64,000 bases of DNA. It comes from Shewanella khirikhana (lineage in GTDB: Bacteria > Pseudomonadota > Gammaproteobacteria > Enterobacterales > Shewanellaceae). How positions within the stretch are numbered: the first letter of the stretch is position 1; each line of letters opens with the position of its first letter. The notes below the pieces were generated by a model that was not told where the DNA came from, made no database searches, and saw only the letters and a list, made by a program, of their open reading frames with translations. This document shows, piece after piece, positions 1-8,195 of this stretch. The stretch lies in contig NZ_CP020373.1 in assembly GCF_003957745.1 (NCBI RefSeq), positions 372,001 to 436,000 on the forward strand. The letters are read 5' to 3'. Made by a program: the position numbers and the translations under genes.

Positions 1-105
1 GTGGTTTACATCCCAACAATCGGTTTCAAAGGCAAGCAGGGCGGCGAAATGGCTGGCGGCGCGCTGCGATTCGGCGGCGGGCGGACGACTGACAACTGAT
101 GACAT
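1..105 (-). CDS. Probable rhodanese-like sulfurtransferase, N-terminus only (partial)
   Basis: Only the first 35 codons lie in the window; the gene runs off the left edge. The ATG at 105-103 is preceded on the minus strand by AAGGAGCTTTGT, a strong ribosome binding site, which supports a real start. The visible peptide contains HFAALLAFETDCWDVNH. From memory this resembles the short leader before the rhodanese domain of single-domain rhodanese-related proteins, which are often found beside GlxA-type regulators like the divergent gene at 366. The catalytic domain is not visible, so the assignment is tentative; the coding call itself is firmer. Confidence 0.5.
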   Translation of the reverse strand, partial: MSSVVSRPPAAESQRAASHFAALLAFETDCWDVNH

Positions 106-297
106 ACAAAGCTCCTTGGTCTTGGGGAATGTTGTCAGTTTGCGCCACCCGGGCATCAATCGTGATTGGCTTTATCGCCATTGTTAGATAGTTTTAAGCC
201 AATGCGTTGCAGGCGACTTGTGTCGCCCGAGTGAACCCCGAAAATAACTGTCTGGGCACCAGGCTTCGACGTTTGGCGTCCCAACCCCTAAATCCCT

Positions 298-345
298 GAA
301 TCCAGATCCTGGAATCCAGATCCTAGAATCCAGATCATAGAATCT
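298..345. repeat. 14-bp tandem repeat, about 3.5 copies
   Basis: The unit GAATCCAGATCCTG occurs head to tail at 298, 312 and 326 with one or two changes per copy, and a partial fourth copy starts at 340. It lies directly upstream of the GlxA-type regulator, about 20 bp before its ribosome binding site, and so within its 5' leader or promoter. It could be an iterated regulator site or a simple slippage repeat. Confidence 0.75.
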
Positions 346-365
346 GGGAACAATGAGGAGGTGCC

Positions 366-1370
366 ATGCGTTCTGGCGTTGTAAAAGTTGATTCAGCTGC
401 TGGCCATCAGCTGCTGATCCTGGTGCCGCCGCAGGTGTCGCTGTTCGAGCTTGGCTGCGCCGCCGAGCTGTTTGCGCTGCCAAGGCCCGAACTGCACCAC
501 TGGTATCAAACACGCTTTATGCGTTGGCAGGATGAAGACGGCCTTGCAGGCGATGCTGGCAGCTCGCCGGTGCCCGCCACCGGCGGCCTTGGGCTAAGCG
601 TCCAAAGCGGTAATCGCTTCGATGGGGTCGATATCCTGGTGGTGCCGAGCTGGCCTGTGGATGTGGCGCCGCCCCCATCGCTGCTGATGGCCATACGGCG
701 CTTTTTTGAGGGCGGTGGCAGGCTGATTTCATTTTGCTCCGGCGCCTTTTTGCTGGCCGAAGCTGGGGTGCTTGATGGCAAAGTCGCCAGCACCCATTGG
801 CGCTATGGCGCAGCTTTCAGGGAAAGGTTTGCCAATGTAACTGTGCAGGATGAGGTGCTTTACACCTTCGATGGCCGTATCGGCTGCTCGGCCGGCAGCG
901 CGGCGGCATTGGACTTGGGGCTGGCATTGATCCGCCACGACTTTGGCCGTGAGGTGGCCAATCAGGTAGCCAGGCGGCTGGTGCTGTCGCCCCACCGCAG
1001 TGGCGGTCAGGCGCAGTTTGTGCAAACCCCGATGCCAAGTCGCCCCGATGCGTTTGCCGCTACCCTGGACTGGGCGTTATCAAGGCTCGATAACGCCATC
1101 AGTGTGGAAGAGTTGGCGGCAAAGAGCCATATGTCGCGCCGCAGTTTTGACCGGCGCTTCAGGCTTGCCACAGGTACCAGCCCCAAGCTGTGGCTGTTGC
1201 AGCACCGGCTGGATAGGGCCAAACGGCTGTTGGAAGAAACCAATCTGGGGCTGGATGCCGTGGCAGCTCAAGCGGGGCTTGGTCAGGCGCTGAATTTACG
1301 GCTGCATTTTCAAAAGCAGCTGGGCATTACGCCCAGCCAGTATCGGCGCCAGTTTTCCCGCTGTGTATAG
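366..1370 (+). CDS. GlxA family transcriptional regulator (DJ-1/PfpI domain plus AraC helix-turn-helix)
   Basis: This is a 334-residue protein with the two-domain layout of the GlxA family. Residues about 15-185 form a DJ-1/PfpI-like amidotransferase fold, with the nucleophile-elbow-like stretch ISFCSGAFLLAEAG near residues 121-134. Residues about 230-330 form an AraC/XylS DNA-binding domain, with the first helix-turn-helix around SVEELAAKSHMSRRSFDRRF and the ending GITPSQYRRQF. Such proteins are cytoplasmic regulators that usually act on amine, amino-acid or sulfur metabolism genes nearby. A GAGGAGGTGCC ribosome binding site precedes the ATG. It is divergent from the probable rhodanese at the left edge, which may be its target. 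The effector cannot be read from sequence. Confidence 0.9.
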   Translation: MRSGVVKVDSAAGHQLLILVPPQVSLFELGCAAELFALPRPELHHWYQTRFMRWQDEDGLAGDAGSSPVPATGGLGLSVQSGNRFDGVDILVVPSWPVDVAPPPSLLMAIRRFFEGGGRLISFCSGAFLLAEAGVLDGKVASTHWRYGAAFRERFANVTVQDEVLYTFDGRIGCSAGSAAALDLGLALIRHDFGREVANQVARRLVLSPHRSGGQAQFVQTPMPSRPDAFAATLDWALSRLDNAISVEELAAKSHMSRRSFDRRFRLATGTSPKLWLLQHRLDRAKRLLEETNLGLDAVAAQAGLGQALNLRLHFQKQLGITPSQYRRQFSRCV

Positions 1371-1390
1371 GCACAGGCATAAAATGCCAG

Positions 1391-2203
1391 TTAGAAGCTG
1401 TGGCGGGCGCGAAAGTGGCGCTCGCCCGGCGCCATATCGTTTTGAATGGCTTCCAGGATCCGGGGGCTTATCTGGCCGCTGTCGGGGTCTAAGGTGGTGC
1501 AAAGCTTCAGGGTCTTGCGGATATCCAGCTGATGCCCCAGATATTCGAACACCACCCGGGTGCAGCTCGGGATCCGCTCGCCGCTGGCCGAGGCGCCAAG
1601 GCGCAAACCGCTTAAGCGGCCAACCCGACTCTTGAAGGTGGGGATAAGGATGGTCTGGGTCAGCTGATTGCCGGTAAGCGACTCATAATCCATTAAAAAG
1701 ATTCGGTCAGCCAACAGGTGTGCCATCCCGAAATACTTGCTGTGATAGACCTTTTCACCGGGGCCCTGCTGCAGGCGCTCGGTGCGTTGGTAGTACACCT
1801 TGCCGCCTTGTTTCTCAAGGCAAATGAGATTGCGCAAAATCTTGCCAGGAAAGGCCATCGACAGGTGGTATTCGAAGTAATAGCCAAGGTATTTATCGAG
1901 CCCCTGACTCAGGCTTTGCAGCCTGGCCAGATGCTCAAGCTCGGGTGCCTCGCTCACAGGCTCACTGGGGCGCGGCCGCACCTGAATAAGCAGTTGAAAC
2001 TGGCTGTGGGGCATAAGGATTTCATGCTCTTCCACCCCGAAGAAGTCGCACAGGCGCCGCAGACTATGGGCCGAGGGGCGATACTTGCCACTTAAATAGC
2101 GGTTGAACTGCGGCCGGTTGATATCGAGGCGACGACAGACCTCGGCCACCGAACGGTAGTAGCTGCAAAGGAGGCGAAGATTTTTGGCAAATTCCTGATG
2201 CAT
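1391..2203 (-). CDS. XRE-type helix-turn-helix transcriptional regulator
   Basis: The start is placed at the ATG at 2203, giving 270 residues beginning MHQEFAKNLR. This puts the DNA-binding domain at the very N-terminus; in-frame codons further upstream would add an unlikely leader. Residues about 5-60 form a Cro/CI-type helix-turn-helix (VAEVCRRLDINRPQFNRYLSG, then a helix ending HSLRRLCDFFGVEEHEIL). The remaining 200 residues have no domain I can name; they look globular and may bind a ligand or oligomerise. The gene is convergent with the GlxA-type regulator and divergent from aspA, with 271 bp between the starts, so it could control aspA, itself, or both. The target is unknown. Confidence 0.8.
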   Translation of the reverse strand: MHQEFAKNLRLLCSYYRSVAEVCRRLDINRPQFNRYLSGKYRPSAHSLRRLCDFFGVEEHEILMPHSQFQLLIQVRPRPSEPVSEAPELEHLARLQSLSQGLDKYLGYYFEYHLSMAFPGKILRNLICLEKQGGKVYYQRTERLQQGPGEKVYHSKYFGMAHLLADRIFLMDYESLTGNQLTQTILIPTFKSRVGRLSGLRLGASASGERIPSCTRVVFEYLGHQLDIRKTLKLCTTLDPDSGQISPRILEAIQNDMAPGERHFRARHSF

Positions 2204-2474
2204 GGCAGACCTGTGATTATTCCCGGCGGCAATTGGCGCGCGGATCGCTCGAAACAGTCCGCCCAGTGTACCTAAAAGCGGCAAAGTGCGACAGACTGCG
2301 TCAGATGTTGTTTGTCGCCAAAACTGCGCCAATCAGCGCCAATTTGCATCAGTGCGTCAACTCCCTTATTGCAGCGCAGGCTGCTGTAATAGCGCGAAAT
2401 AATCAGGCTTGGCCCAGAACAAGCCCACTTGAAACAAGCCCTGCTCAAACCGCGTCCGGGAGCGCACCATAAAG

Positions 2475-3896
2475 ATGGATACACGTATTGAACACGACCT
2501 GCTGGGGGATGCCCCGGTTCCTGCCCACGCCTGGTATGGCATTCAAACCCAGAGGGCGCTGGAAAACTTCAGCCTGAGCGGCACCCCCATCAGCGCCTTC
2601 CCCGAGCTTATCCGCGCGCTCGCCAGGGTAAAAGCCGCTGCCGCCCGCGCCAACCATGGGCTGGGACTATTATCTGACACCAAGGCCAGCGCCATTGCCG
2701 CCGCCTGCGATGACATTATCCAGGGCGCGCTGCACGACCAGTTTGTGGTTGACCTTATTCAGGGCGGCGCCGGCACCTCCACCAACATGAATGCCAATGA
2801 AGTGATTGCCAATCTGGCCCTTGCCAAGCTTGGCCACGGCAAGGGCGAGTATCGCCATCTGCACCCCAACAACGATGTGAACTGCTCCCAGTCAACCAAC
2901 GATGCCTACCCGACGGCGGCGCGTCTGGCCATGGTGGAAGCGGTAGAGCCACTCAAGGCTGCCATCGAGGCCATTTGCTTAAGCCTTGAGGTCAAGGGCC
3001 GCGAGTTTGGCCATATCCTCAAGATGGGCCGCACCCAGCTGCAGGATGCCGTGCCCATGACCCTGGGGCAGGAATTTGAAGCCTTTGCTGCAAGCCTCAA
3101 GTCGGACATCGCCCGCATCGATGATGCCTGCGCTGAGCTTTGCGTGGTGAACCTTGGCGGCACGGCCATTGGCACCGGCATCAACACCCATCCGGCCTAC
3201 GGCGTGCTGGCGGTGAAGGCCCTTGCCGATATCACGGGTTTGCCGGTGACTCAGGCTGATAACCTTATCGATGCCACCACCGACATGGGCGCCTTTGTGA
3301 CTTTATCATCTGTGCTGAAGCGCCTGGCGGTGAAGCTCTCCAAGCTCAGTAACGACCTGCGGTTGCTCTCCAGCGGTCCGCGCACCGGCCTTGGGGAAAT
3401 CCGTTTGCCTGCGATGCAGCCGGGTTCGTCCATTATGCCGGGCAAGGTAAACCCGGTTATTCCGGAGGCGGTGAATCAGGTGGCGTTTCAGGTAATTGGC
3501 ACCGACATGACCATCACCATGGCGGCCGAGGCGGCGCAGCTGCAGCTGAACGCCATGGAGCCGGTGATTGTTTATAACCTTTTGAATAACTGCGCCTTGC
3601 TGACCCGCGCCATCGCCATGCTCGATAGCCGCTGTATTCAGGGTATCGAAGCCAACGAGGCCAAATGCGAGCAGCACCTGAATACCAGCATCGGTATAGT
3701 CACGGCGCTGGTGCCGCATATCGGTTATGAGAACGCCACCCGTATCGCCGGTGAAGCCCTGCTGAGTGGCGCCGGTGTGGCGGAACTGGTGCGCCGCGAT
3801 GGGCTATTGAGCGACGATGCCTTAAGCCAAATCTTAAGCCCGGCCGCCATGGTTACGCCGGTGGAGCTGACTGGCCTTGGTGCCAAGGCGCATTGA
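2475..3896 (+). CDS. aspA: Aspartate ammonia-lyase
   Basis: A 473-residue cytoplasmic enzyme of the aspartase/fumarase superfamily that interconverts L-aspartate and fumarate plus ammonia. The superfamily signature GSSIMPGKVNP sits near residues 316-326, with KMGRTQLQDAVPMTLGQEF near residue 193 and CQSTNDAYPT-like motif SQSTNDAYPT near 137. The continuation VIPEAVNQVAFQVIG and the internal LLSSGPRTGL favour aspartase over class II fumarase, although both share the fold and fumarase is the main alternative. Length matches E. coli AspA (478). Only a weak ribosome binding site is visible. The gene is monocistronic and ends at a bidirectional terminator shared with valS. In anaerobically respiring bacteria this enzyme feeds fumarate to fumarate reductase. 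Confidence 0.88.
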   Translation: MDTRIEHDLLGDAPVPAHAWYGIQTQRALENFSLSGTPISAFPELIRALARVKAAAARANHGLGLLSDTKASAIAAACDDIIQGALHDQFVVDLIQGGAGTSTNMNANEVIANLALAKLGHGKGEYRHLHPNNDVNCSQSTNDAYPTAARLAMVEAVEPLKAAIEAICLSLEVKGREFGHILKMGRTQLQDAVPMTLGQEFEAFAASLKSDIARIDDACAELCVVNLGGTAIGTGINTHPAYGVLAVKALADITGLPVTQADNLIDATTDMGAFVTLSSVLKRLAVKLSKLSNDLRLLSSGPRTGLGEIRLPAMQPGSSIMPGKVNPVIPEAVNQVAFQVIGTDMTITMAAEAAQLQLNAMEPVIVYNLLNNCALLTRAIAMLDSRCIQGIEANEAKCEQHLNTSIGIVTALVPHIGYENATRIAGEALLSGAGVAELVRRDGLLSDDALSQILSPAAMVTPVELTGLGAKAH

Positions 3897-3952
3897 TTGA
3901 GCGGCGCACTGACAAAGGCTTTTGATCTCAGTAAAAATTGACCAATAAAAAA

Positions 3953-3970
3953 AGCAGCCTGATGGCTGCT
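3953..3970. terminator. Bidirectional intrinsic terminator between aspA and valS
   Basis: AGCAGCC-TGAT-GGCTGCT hairpin flanked by an A-run on the left and a T-run on the right, so it can serve the convergent aspA (+) and valS (-) transcripts. Confidence 0.85.
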
Positions 3971-4015
3971 TTTTTACTGCTTTTTACGGCGTCAGAGACT
4001 TGGCTTTACACCGTC

Positions 4016-6877
4016 TCAGGCTTCCAGCTTGGCAAGCTCGGCTTTCTGCTCGGTCAGCTTGTCCATGTCGCGCTTGATGTCGGCGGCCTTGGCGCGCTCT
4101 TTCTCAATCACTTCGGCCGGGGCCTTGGCCACAAAGCCTTGGTTGGACAGCTTGCCTTCGATACGGGCCACTTCACCGGTCAGCTTCTCCAGCTGCTTGT
4201 CGATACGGGCCATCTCGGCGGCAACGTCAATCAGGCCTGCCATAGGAATCAGCAGCTCCATTTCACCAATCAGCTGAGTGGTGGCCATGGGGGCGGCTTC
4301 GCCTTCGGCGAGAATGGTCATGCTCTCAAGCTTGGCCAAGGTGGCGAAGAAAGCCTGGTTGGCTTCGATGCGGGCCTTGTCTTCATCGCTTACACCACGC
4401 AGCAGGGCTGACAGCGGCTTGCTTGGCGCAATGTTGAGCTCGGCGCGAATATTGCGCACGGCCACAATCACCTGCTTAACCCACTCGAGATCGGCCATTG
4501 CCTTGGCATCTACCTTGGCGGCATCGAACTCGGGGAAGGACATCAGCATCAGGGTGTCGCCCTCAACACCGGCAAGCGGCTTAACGCGATCCCAGATGGT
4601 CTCGGTGATGTACGGCATCATGGGGTGCATCAGGCGCAGCAGCTGCTCAAGTACAGTCACCAGAGTATGACGGGTGCCGCGCTGCTCGGCTTCAGAGCCG
4701 TTTTGCAGTACTGGCTTGGTCAGCTCCAGATACCAGTCACAGAACTGGTTCCAGGTGAACTCGTACAGGGTGTTGGCGGCCAAGTCAAAGCGATAGGCAT
4801 TGATGTGCTCATCGAAGGTCTTGACGGTTTCCTGGAACTTGCCGATGACCCAACGATCGGCCAGCGACAGCTTCATCTCGCCACCGCCTTGGCCGCAATC
4901 CTGCTCTTCGGTGTTCATCAGCACGTAGCGTGAGGCATTCCACAGCTTGTTACAGAAGCTGCGGTAGCCATCGAGGCGCTTCATGTCCCAGTTGATGTCA
5001 CGGCCGGTAGAGGCCATGGCCGCCAGGGTAAAGCGCAGCGCGTCTGTGCCGTGTGGCTCGATGCCGTTTTCGAATTCCTTGCGGGTGCTCTTTTCAATCT
5101 TGGCGGCAAGCTGTGGCTGCATCATGTTGCCGGTACGCTTCTGAACCAGGGATTCAAGGTCGATACCGTCAATCATATCCAATGGATCGAGGACGTTACC
5201 CTTGGACTTGGACATCTTGTTGCCCTGTTCGTCGCGGATAAGACCGGTCACGTATACCGTCTTGAACGGTACCTGCGGCTTGCCGTCTTCGTCTTTAACG
5301 AAGTACATGGTCATCATGATCATCCGGGCAACCCAGAAGAAGATGATGTCAAAACCTGTCACCAGCACGTCGGTGGGGTGGAAGGTCTTGAGCTCTGGGG
5401 TTTCTTCCGGCCAGCCAAGCGTGGAGAAGGTCCACAGGGCAGAAGAGAACCAGGTGTCCAGCACGTCATCGTCCTGACGCAGTTTCACGTCGGCGCCGAG
5501 GTTATGGTTCTGGCGCACTTCGTCTTCGCTGCGGCCAACGTACACCTTACCGGCTTCGTCGTACCACGCAGGAATGCGGTGACCCCACCACAGCTGGCGG
5601 GAGATACACCAGTCCTGAATGTCGCGCATCCAGGAGAAGTACATGTTTTCGTACTGCTGCGGCACAAACTTGATGTCGCCGTTTTCCACCGCTTCGATGG
5701 CAGGCTGAGCAAGCTTTTGCACCGCAACGTACCACTGGTCAGTGAGCAGCGGCTCAATCACTACGCCTGAGCGATCGCCATAAGGCACCTTGAGGGCGTG
5801 TGGCTCGATTTTCTCAAGCAGACCCAGAGTCTCAAACTCTGCAACAATAGCATCGCGGGCCTTGAAGCGGTCGAGGCCAGCATAGCGCTCGGGCAGGCTG
5901 GCATCCAGCTCGCTGTTGTGGCTACCGTCGGTGTTGAGTACCTCGGCCAGGGCGCGGATAGTGGCATCCTGGGTCAGGATGTTGAACATCGGCAGGCTGT
6001 GGCGCTTGCCCACTTCGTAGTCGTTGAAGTCGTGGGCCGGGGTGATTTTCACGCAGCCGGTACCGAAGTCTTTATCCACGTATTCATCGGCGATGATGGG
6101 GATGCGGCGGTTCACGATAGGCAGAATGATTTCTTTGCCAATCAGTGACGCGTAACGCTCATCTTCGGGGTGTACCGCAACTGCGCTGTCGCCCAGCATG
6201 GTTTCAGGACGGGTGGTGGCTACTACCAGATAGTCTTTGCCATCGGCGGTCAGCTCGGTGCCGGCCAGCGGATAGCGGAAGTGCCACATGTGGCCCTGCT
6301 TTTCTTTGTTTTCCACTTCCAGATCGGAAATGGCGGTGTGCAGCTTGGGATCCCAGTTCACCAGGCGCTTGCCGCGGTAAATCAGTTTGTCGTCGTACAG
6401 GCGCACGAATACTTCCTGCACCGCGTTGGACAGGCCTTCATCCATGGTGAAGCGCTCACGGTCCCAATCCACAGAGGCGCCCATGCGGCGCAGCTGGCTG
6501 GTGATGGTGCCGCCGGACTGGGCTTTCCACTCCCAAACCTTTTCCATAAAGGCGTCGCGGCCAAGGTCATGGCGGCTCTTGCCCTGTTCGGCTTCAAGCT
6601 TTCGCTCAACCAGCATCTGGGTGGCGATACCGGCGTGGTCGGTACCCACTTGCCATAGGGTGTTTTTGCCCTTCATGCGCTGATAGCGGATAAGGGTATC
6701 CATGATGGTGTCCTGGAAGGCGTGACCCATGTGCAGGCTGCCGGTGACGTTCGGCGGCGGGATCATGATGCAGTAGTTGCCCTGGCTGGCATCACCGTGT
6801 GGCTTGAAGTAACCCTTTTCTTCCCAAACGCGGTAGAGGGCCTGTTCGATGGATTGTGGATTGTATGTCTTTTCCAT
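4016..6877 (-). CDS. valS: Valyl-tRNA synthetase
   Basis: A 953-residue class I aminoacyl-tRNA synthetase that charges tRNA-Val. The HIGH-type motif is HMGH at residues 49-52 within PPPNVTGSLHMGHAF. The KMSKS loop is near residue 555 (NKMSKSKGN). Between them lies a large CP1 editing domain that clears mischarged threonine. The last 70 residues form the charged coiled-coil arm typical of ValRS (from about RIDKQLEKLTGEVARIEGKL to the end). Length equals that of E. coli ValS (951). The gene follows holC by 15 bp, as in the conserved pepA-holC-valS order, though here pepA is displaced about 4 kb upstream. Confidence 0.98.
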   Translation of the reverse strand: MEKTYNPQSIEQALYRVWEEKGYFKPHGDASQGNYCIMIPPPNVTGSLHMGHAFQDTIMDTLIRYQRMKGKNTLWQVGTDHAGIATQMLVERKLEAEQGKSRHDLGRDAFMEKVWEWKAQSGGTITSQLRRMGASVDWDRERFTMDEGLSNAVQEVFVRLYDDKLIYRGKRLVNWDPKLHTAISDLEVENKEKQGHMWHFRYPLAGTELTADGKDYLVVATTRPETMLGDSAVAVHPEDERYASLIGKEIILPIVNRRIPIIADEYVDKDFGTGCVKITPAHDFNDYEVGKRHSLPMFNILTQDATIRALAEVLNTDGSHNSELDASLPERYAGLDRFKARDAIVAEFETLGLLEKIEPHALKVPYGDRSGVVIEPLLTDQWYVAVQKLAQPAIEAVENGDIKFVPQQYENMYFSWMRDIQDWCISRQLWWGHRIPAWYDEAGKVYVGRSEDEVRQNHNLGADVKLRQDDDVLDTWFSSALWTFSTLGWPEETPELKTFHPTDVLVTGFDIIFFWVARMIMMTMYFVKDEDGKPQVPFKTVYVTGLIRDEQGNKMSKSKGNVLDPLDMIDGIDLESLVQKRTGNMMQPQLAAKIEKSTRKEFENGIEPHGTDALRFTLAAMASTGRDINWDMKRLDGYRSFCNKLWNASRYVLMNTEEQDCGQGGGEMKLSLADRWVIGKFQETVKTFDEHINAYRFDLAANTLYEFTWNQFCDWYLELTKPVLQNGSEAEQRGTRHTLVTVLEQLLRLMHPMMPYITETIWDRVKPLAGVEGDTLMLMSFPEFDAAKVDAKAMADLEWVKQVIVAVRNIRAELNIAPSKPLSALLRGVSDEDKARIEANQAFFATLAKLESMTILAEGEAAPMATTQLIGEMELLIPMAGLIDVAAEMARIDKQLEKLTGEVARIEGKLSNQGFVAKAPAEVIEKERAKAADIKRDMDKLTEQKAELAKLEA

Positions 6878-6892
6878 GGGGATCAGATTTTC

Positions 6893-7348
6893 TCAAACTA
6901 GATTAAGGGGTTGTGTCGCCAAATCCTGAGTGGATGGCTCTATGCCAAGGCCGCGAAGCTCGCGAAAGCGCAGCCGTGCCAGTGCCTTGGTGGCCTCGTC
7001 ACCGGCGACAAAGTCGATAAAGTGGCCAAAGTGTACCGCAAAAGGCGGTACTTTTTCTGCAAGATTTATCAGAATGCCGCGGTTTTTTGACGGCCCGAGG
7101 CGATCGTGACCGATTTCCACCGGTGCCCCCCCCTGAGGCCCTTCGCCCTTGAGGTTGTGGGGCACAAAATCGTTGGGGTCAAACTGCCAAAGTTGCTCAT
7201 CGATGGCAAAGCTTTGGGATTCATCGTTGCAGTGAATATAGACCCAGGCGCCGCGGCGGTAATGAAACGCCGCCAGACGGCAGGCCAGCAGCTCGGCAGC
7301 ATCCCTCATTTGGGATGGCGGAAGTACGTAAAAAAGTGCCTGGGTCAT
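6893..7348 (-). CDS. holC: DNA polymerase III subunit chi
   Basis: A 151-residue protein starting MTQALFYVLPPSQ. The ATG at 7348 is preferred over an in-frame start 11 codons upstream because family members begin at this point. Chi links the clamp-loader complex (through psi) to single-stranded DNA-binding protein. Family features visible are the N-terminal FYVLP strand, the cysteine-containing helix LLACRLAAFHYRRGAWVYIHCND, the LWQFDPNDFVPHNL segment, and the glycine/proline turn GAPVEIGH. The gene lies 15 bp upstream of valS and is almost certainly co-transcribed with it. The usual upstream partner pepA is not adjacent; a TetR gene ends 115 bp upstream instead. Confidence 0.93.
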   Translation of the reverse strand: MTQALFYVLPPSQMRDAAELLACRLAAFHYRRGAWVYIHCNDESQSFAIDEQLWQFDPNDFVPHNLKGEGPQGGAPVEIGHDRLGPSKNRGILINLAEKVPPFAVHFGHFIDFVAGDEATKALARLRFRELRGLGIEPSTQDLATQPLNLV

Positions 7349-7463
7349 GGAGTTTCCGGCTAAAGAAAACGAAAGCCGCATTCTAACTTAGATAGACGCC
7401 CGACATAAAGCAGCGTGGCTGATCGGTGTGGGGTGCCAACGTTAATAGCGACCTGGCTGCTGA

Positions 7464-8084
7464 TTAGCGGCGGCAGCTTAAGTATTTGAACTCGAAAAAG
7501 GCGGCAATATCGGCGCCAAGGCTCTCAAGCTCGCCCTTGGGCAGCGGCTCACACAGCTGCATCAGCGACGGCCAAAAACACACGCCCTTTATCATGCCGT
7601 GCAGCGTCGCTTCCACTTCATCCACATCAAGCTTGGGCAGGGCGCCGGACTTGATGCCTTCAGACAGCCAGCGGCGCAGCGCCGATTCGTGGGTGACCCT
7701 ACTTTCCAGCTCACATTTGAGCGCGCCGGGATGAAACATAAAGTGGCCAATGGCGACCCGCACCAGCTCGAGATAATCCGGGTTGGTCATGATGGCTATT
7801 TCGGCGTTAAGCACCTCAAGCAGCTGCTCTCCCACGGGGGTGTCTTTGGCGAAGCTAAATTGAATATCGGCATTGGCCGATTGCCACAGCTCGGCAACCA
7901 GCTCCAGCACCAGCGCCTCTTTACTGGCGAAGTGGTTATACACGGTGCGTTTGGAAACCTCGGCCACCCGTGCCAGCTCATCCATGCTGGTGCCTTGCAC
8001 GCCCTGGGTCTGAAACAGCTCCTTGGCGGCGAGCATTATGGCTTCACGTTTGATTTCACTGCGATTTCGCTTTGGAGTTTGCAC
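7464..8084 (-). CDS. TetR/AcrR family transcriptional regulator
   Basis: A 206-residue one-component repressor with a GTG start. Residues about 10-56 form the TetR helix-turn-helix: REAIMLAAKELFQTQGVQGTSMDELARVAEVSKRTVYNHFASKEAL. The C-terminal 140 residues are the variable ligand-binding and dimerisation domain, with no recognised effector signature. No closer ATG would leave the DNA-binding domain intact. It is divergent from the metallo-hydrolase at 8196 across a 111-bp gap that carries a long palindrome (8153-8183). Together these suggest that it represses both itself and that hydrolase. Confidence 0.92.
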   Translation of the reverse strand: MQTPKRNRSEIKREAIMLAAKELFQTQGVQGTSMDELARVAEVSKRTVYNHFASKEALVLELVAELWQSANADIQFSFAKDTPVGEQLLEVLNAEIAIMTNPDYLELVRVAIGHFMFHPGALKCELESRVTHESALRRWLSEGIKSGALPKLDVDEVEATLHGMIKGVCFWPSLMQLCEPLPKGELESLGADIAAFFEFKYLSCRR

Positions 8085-8152
8085 CTGAGTTTTCCAGTCT
8101 GTGTGCCCTTGGTGGAGAAATTTTACACTGAGTAGTTTACTTTTCCAAATTC

Positions 8153-8183
8153 AAATGTAAACTGCACAGTGTAGTTTACATTT
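8153..8183. promoter_or_regulatory. Palindromic operator candidate for the TetR regulator
   Basis: Near-perfect 31-bp inverted repeat with half-sites AAATGTAAACT and AGTTTACATTT around a short centre. A further AGTTTAC half-site lies at 8133-8139 in the same intergenic gap. It ends 12 bp before the hydrolase start, so a bound repressor would block transcription. The size and symmetry are typical of TetR-dimer operators. Confidence 0.7.
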
Positions 8184-8195
8184 GTCGGAGGCTGT

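Noticed and set aside
2475..3896. Class II fumarase instead of aspartase
   Set aside because: The VIPEAVNQV continuation after the GSSxMP signature and the LLSSGPRTGL stretch match aspartase more closely; fumarase is kept as the alternative in the entry.
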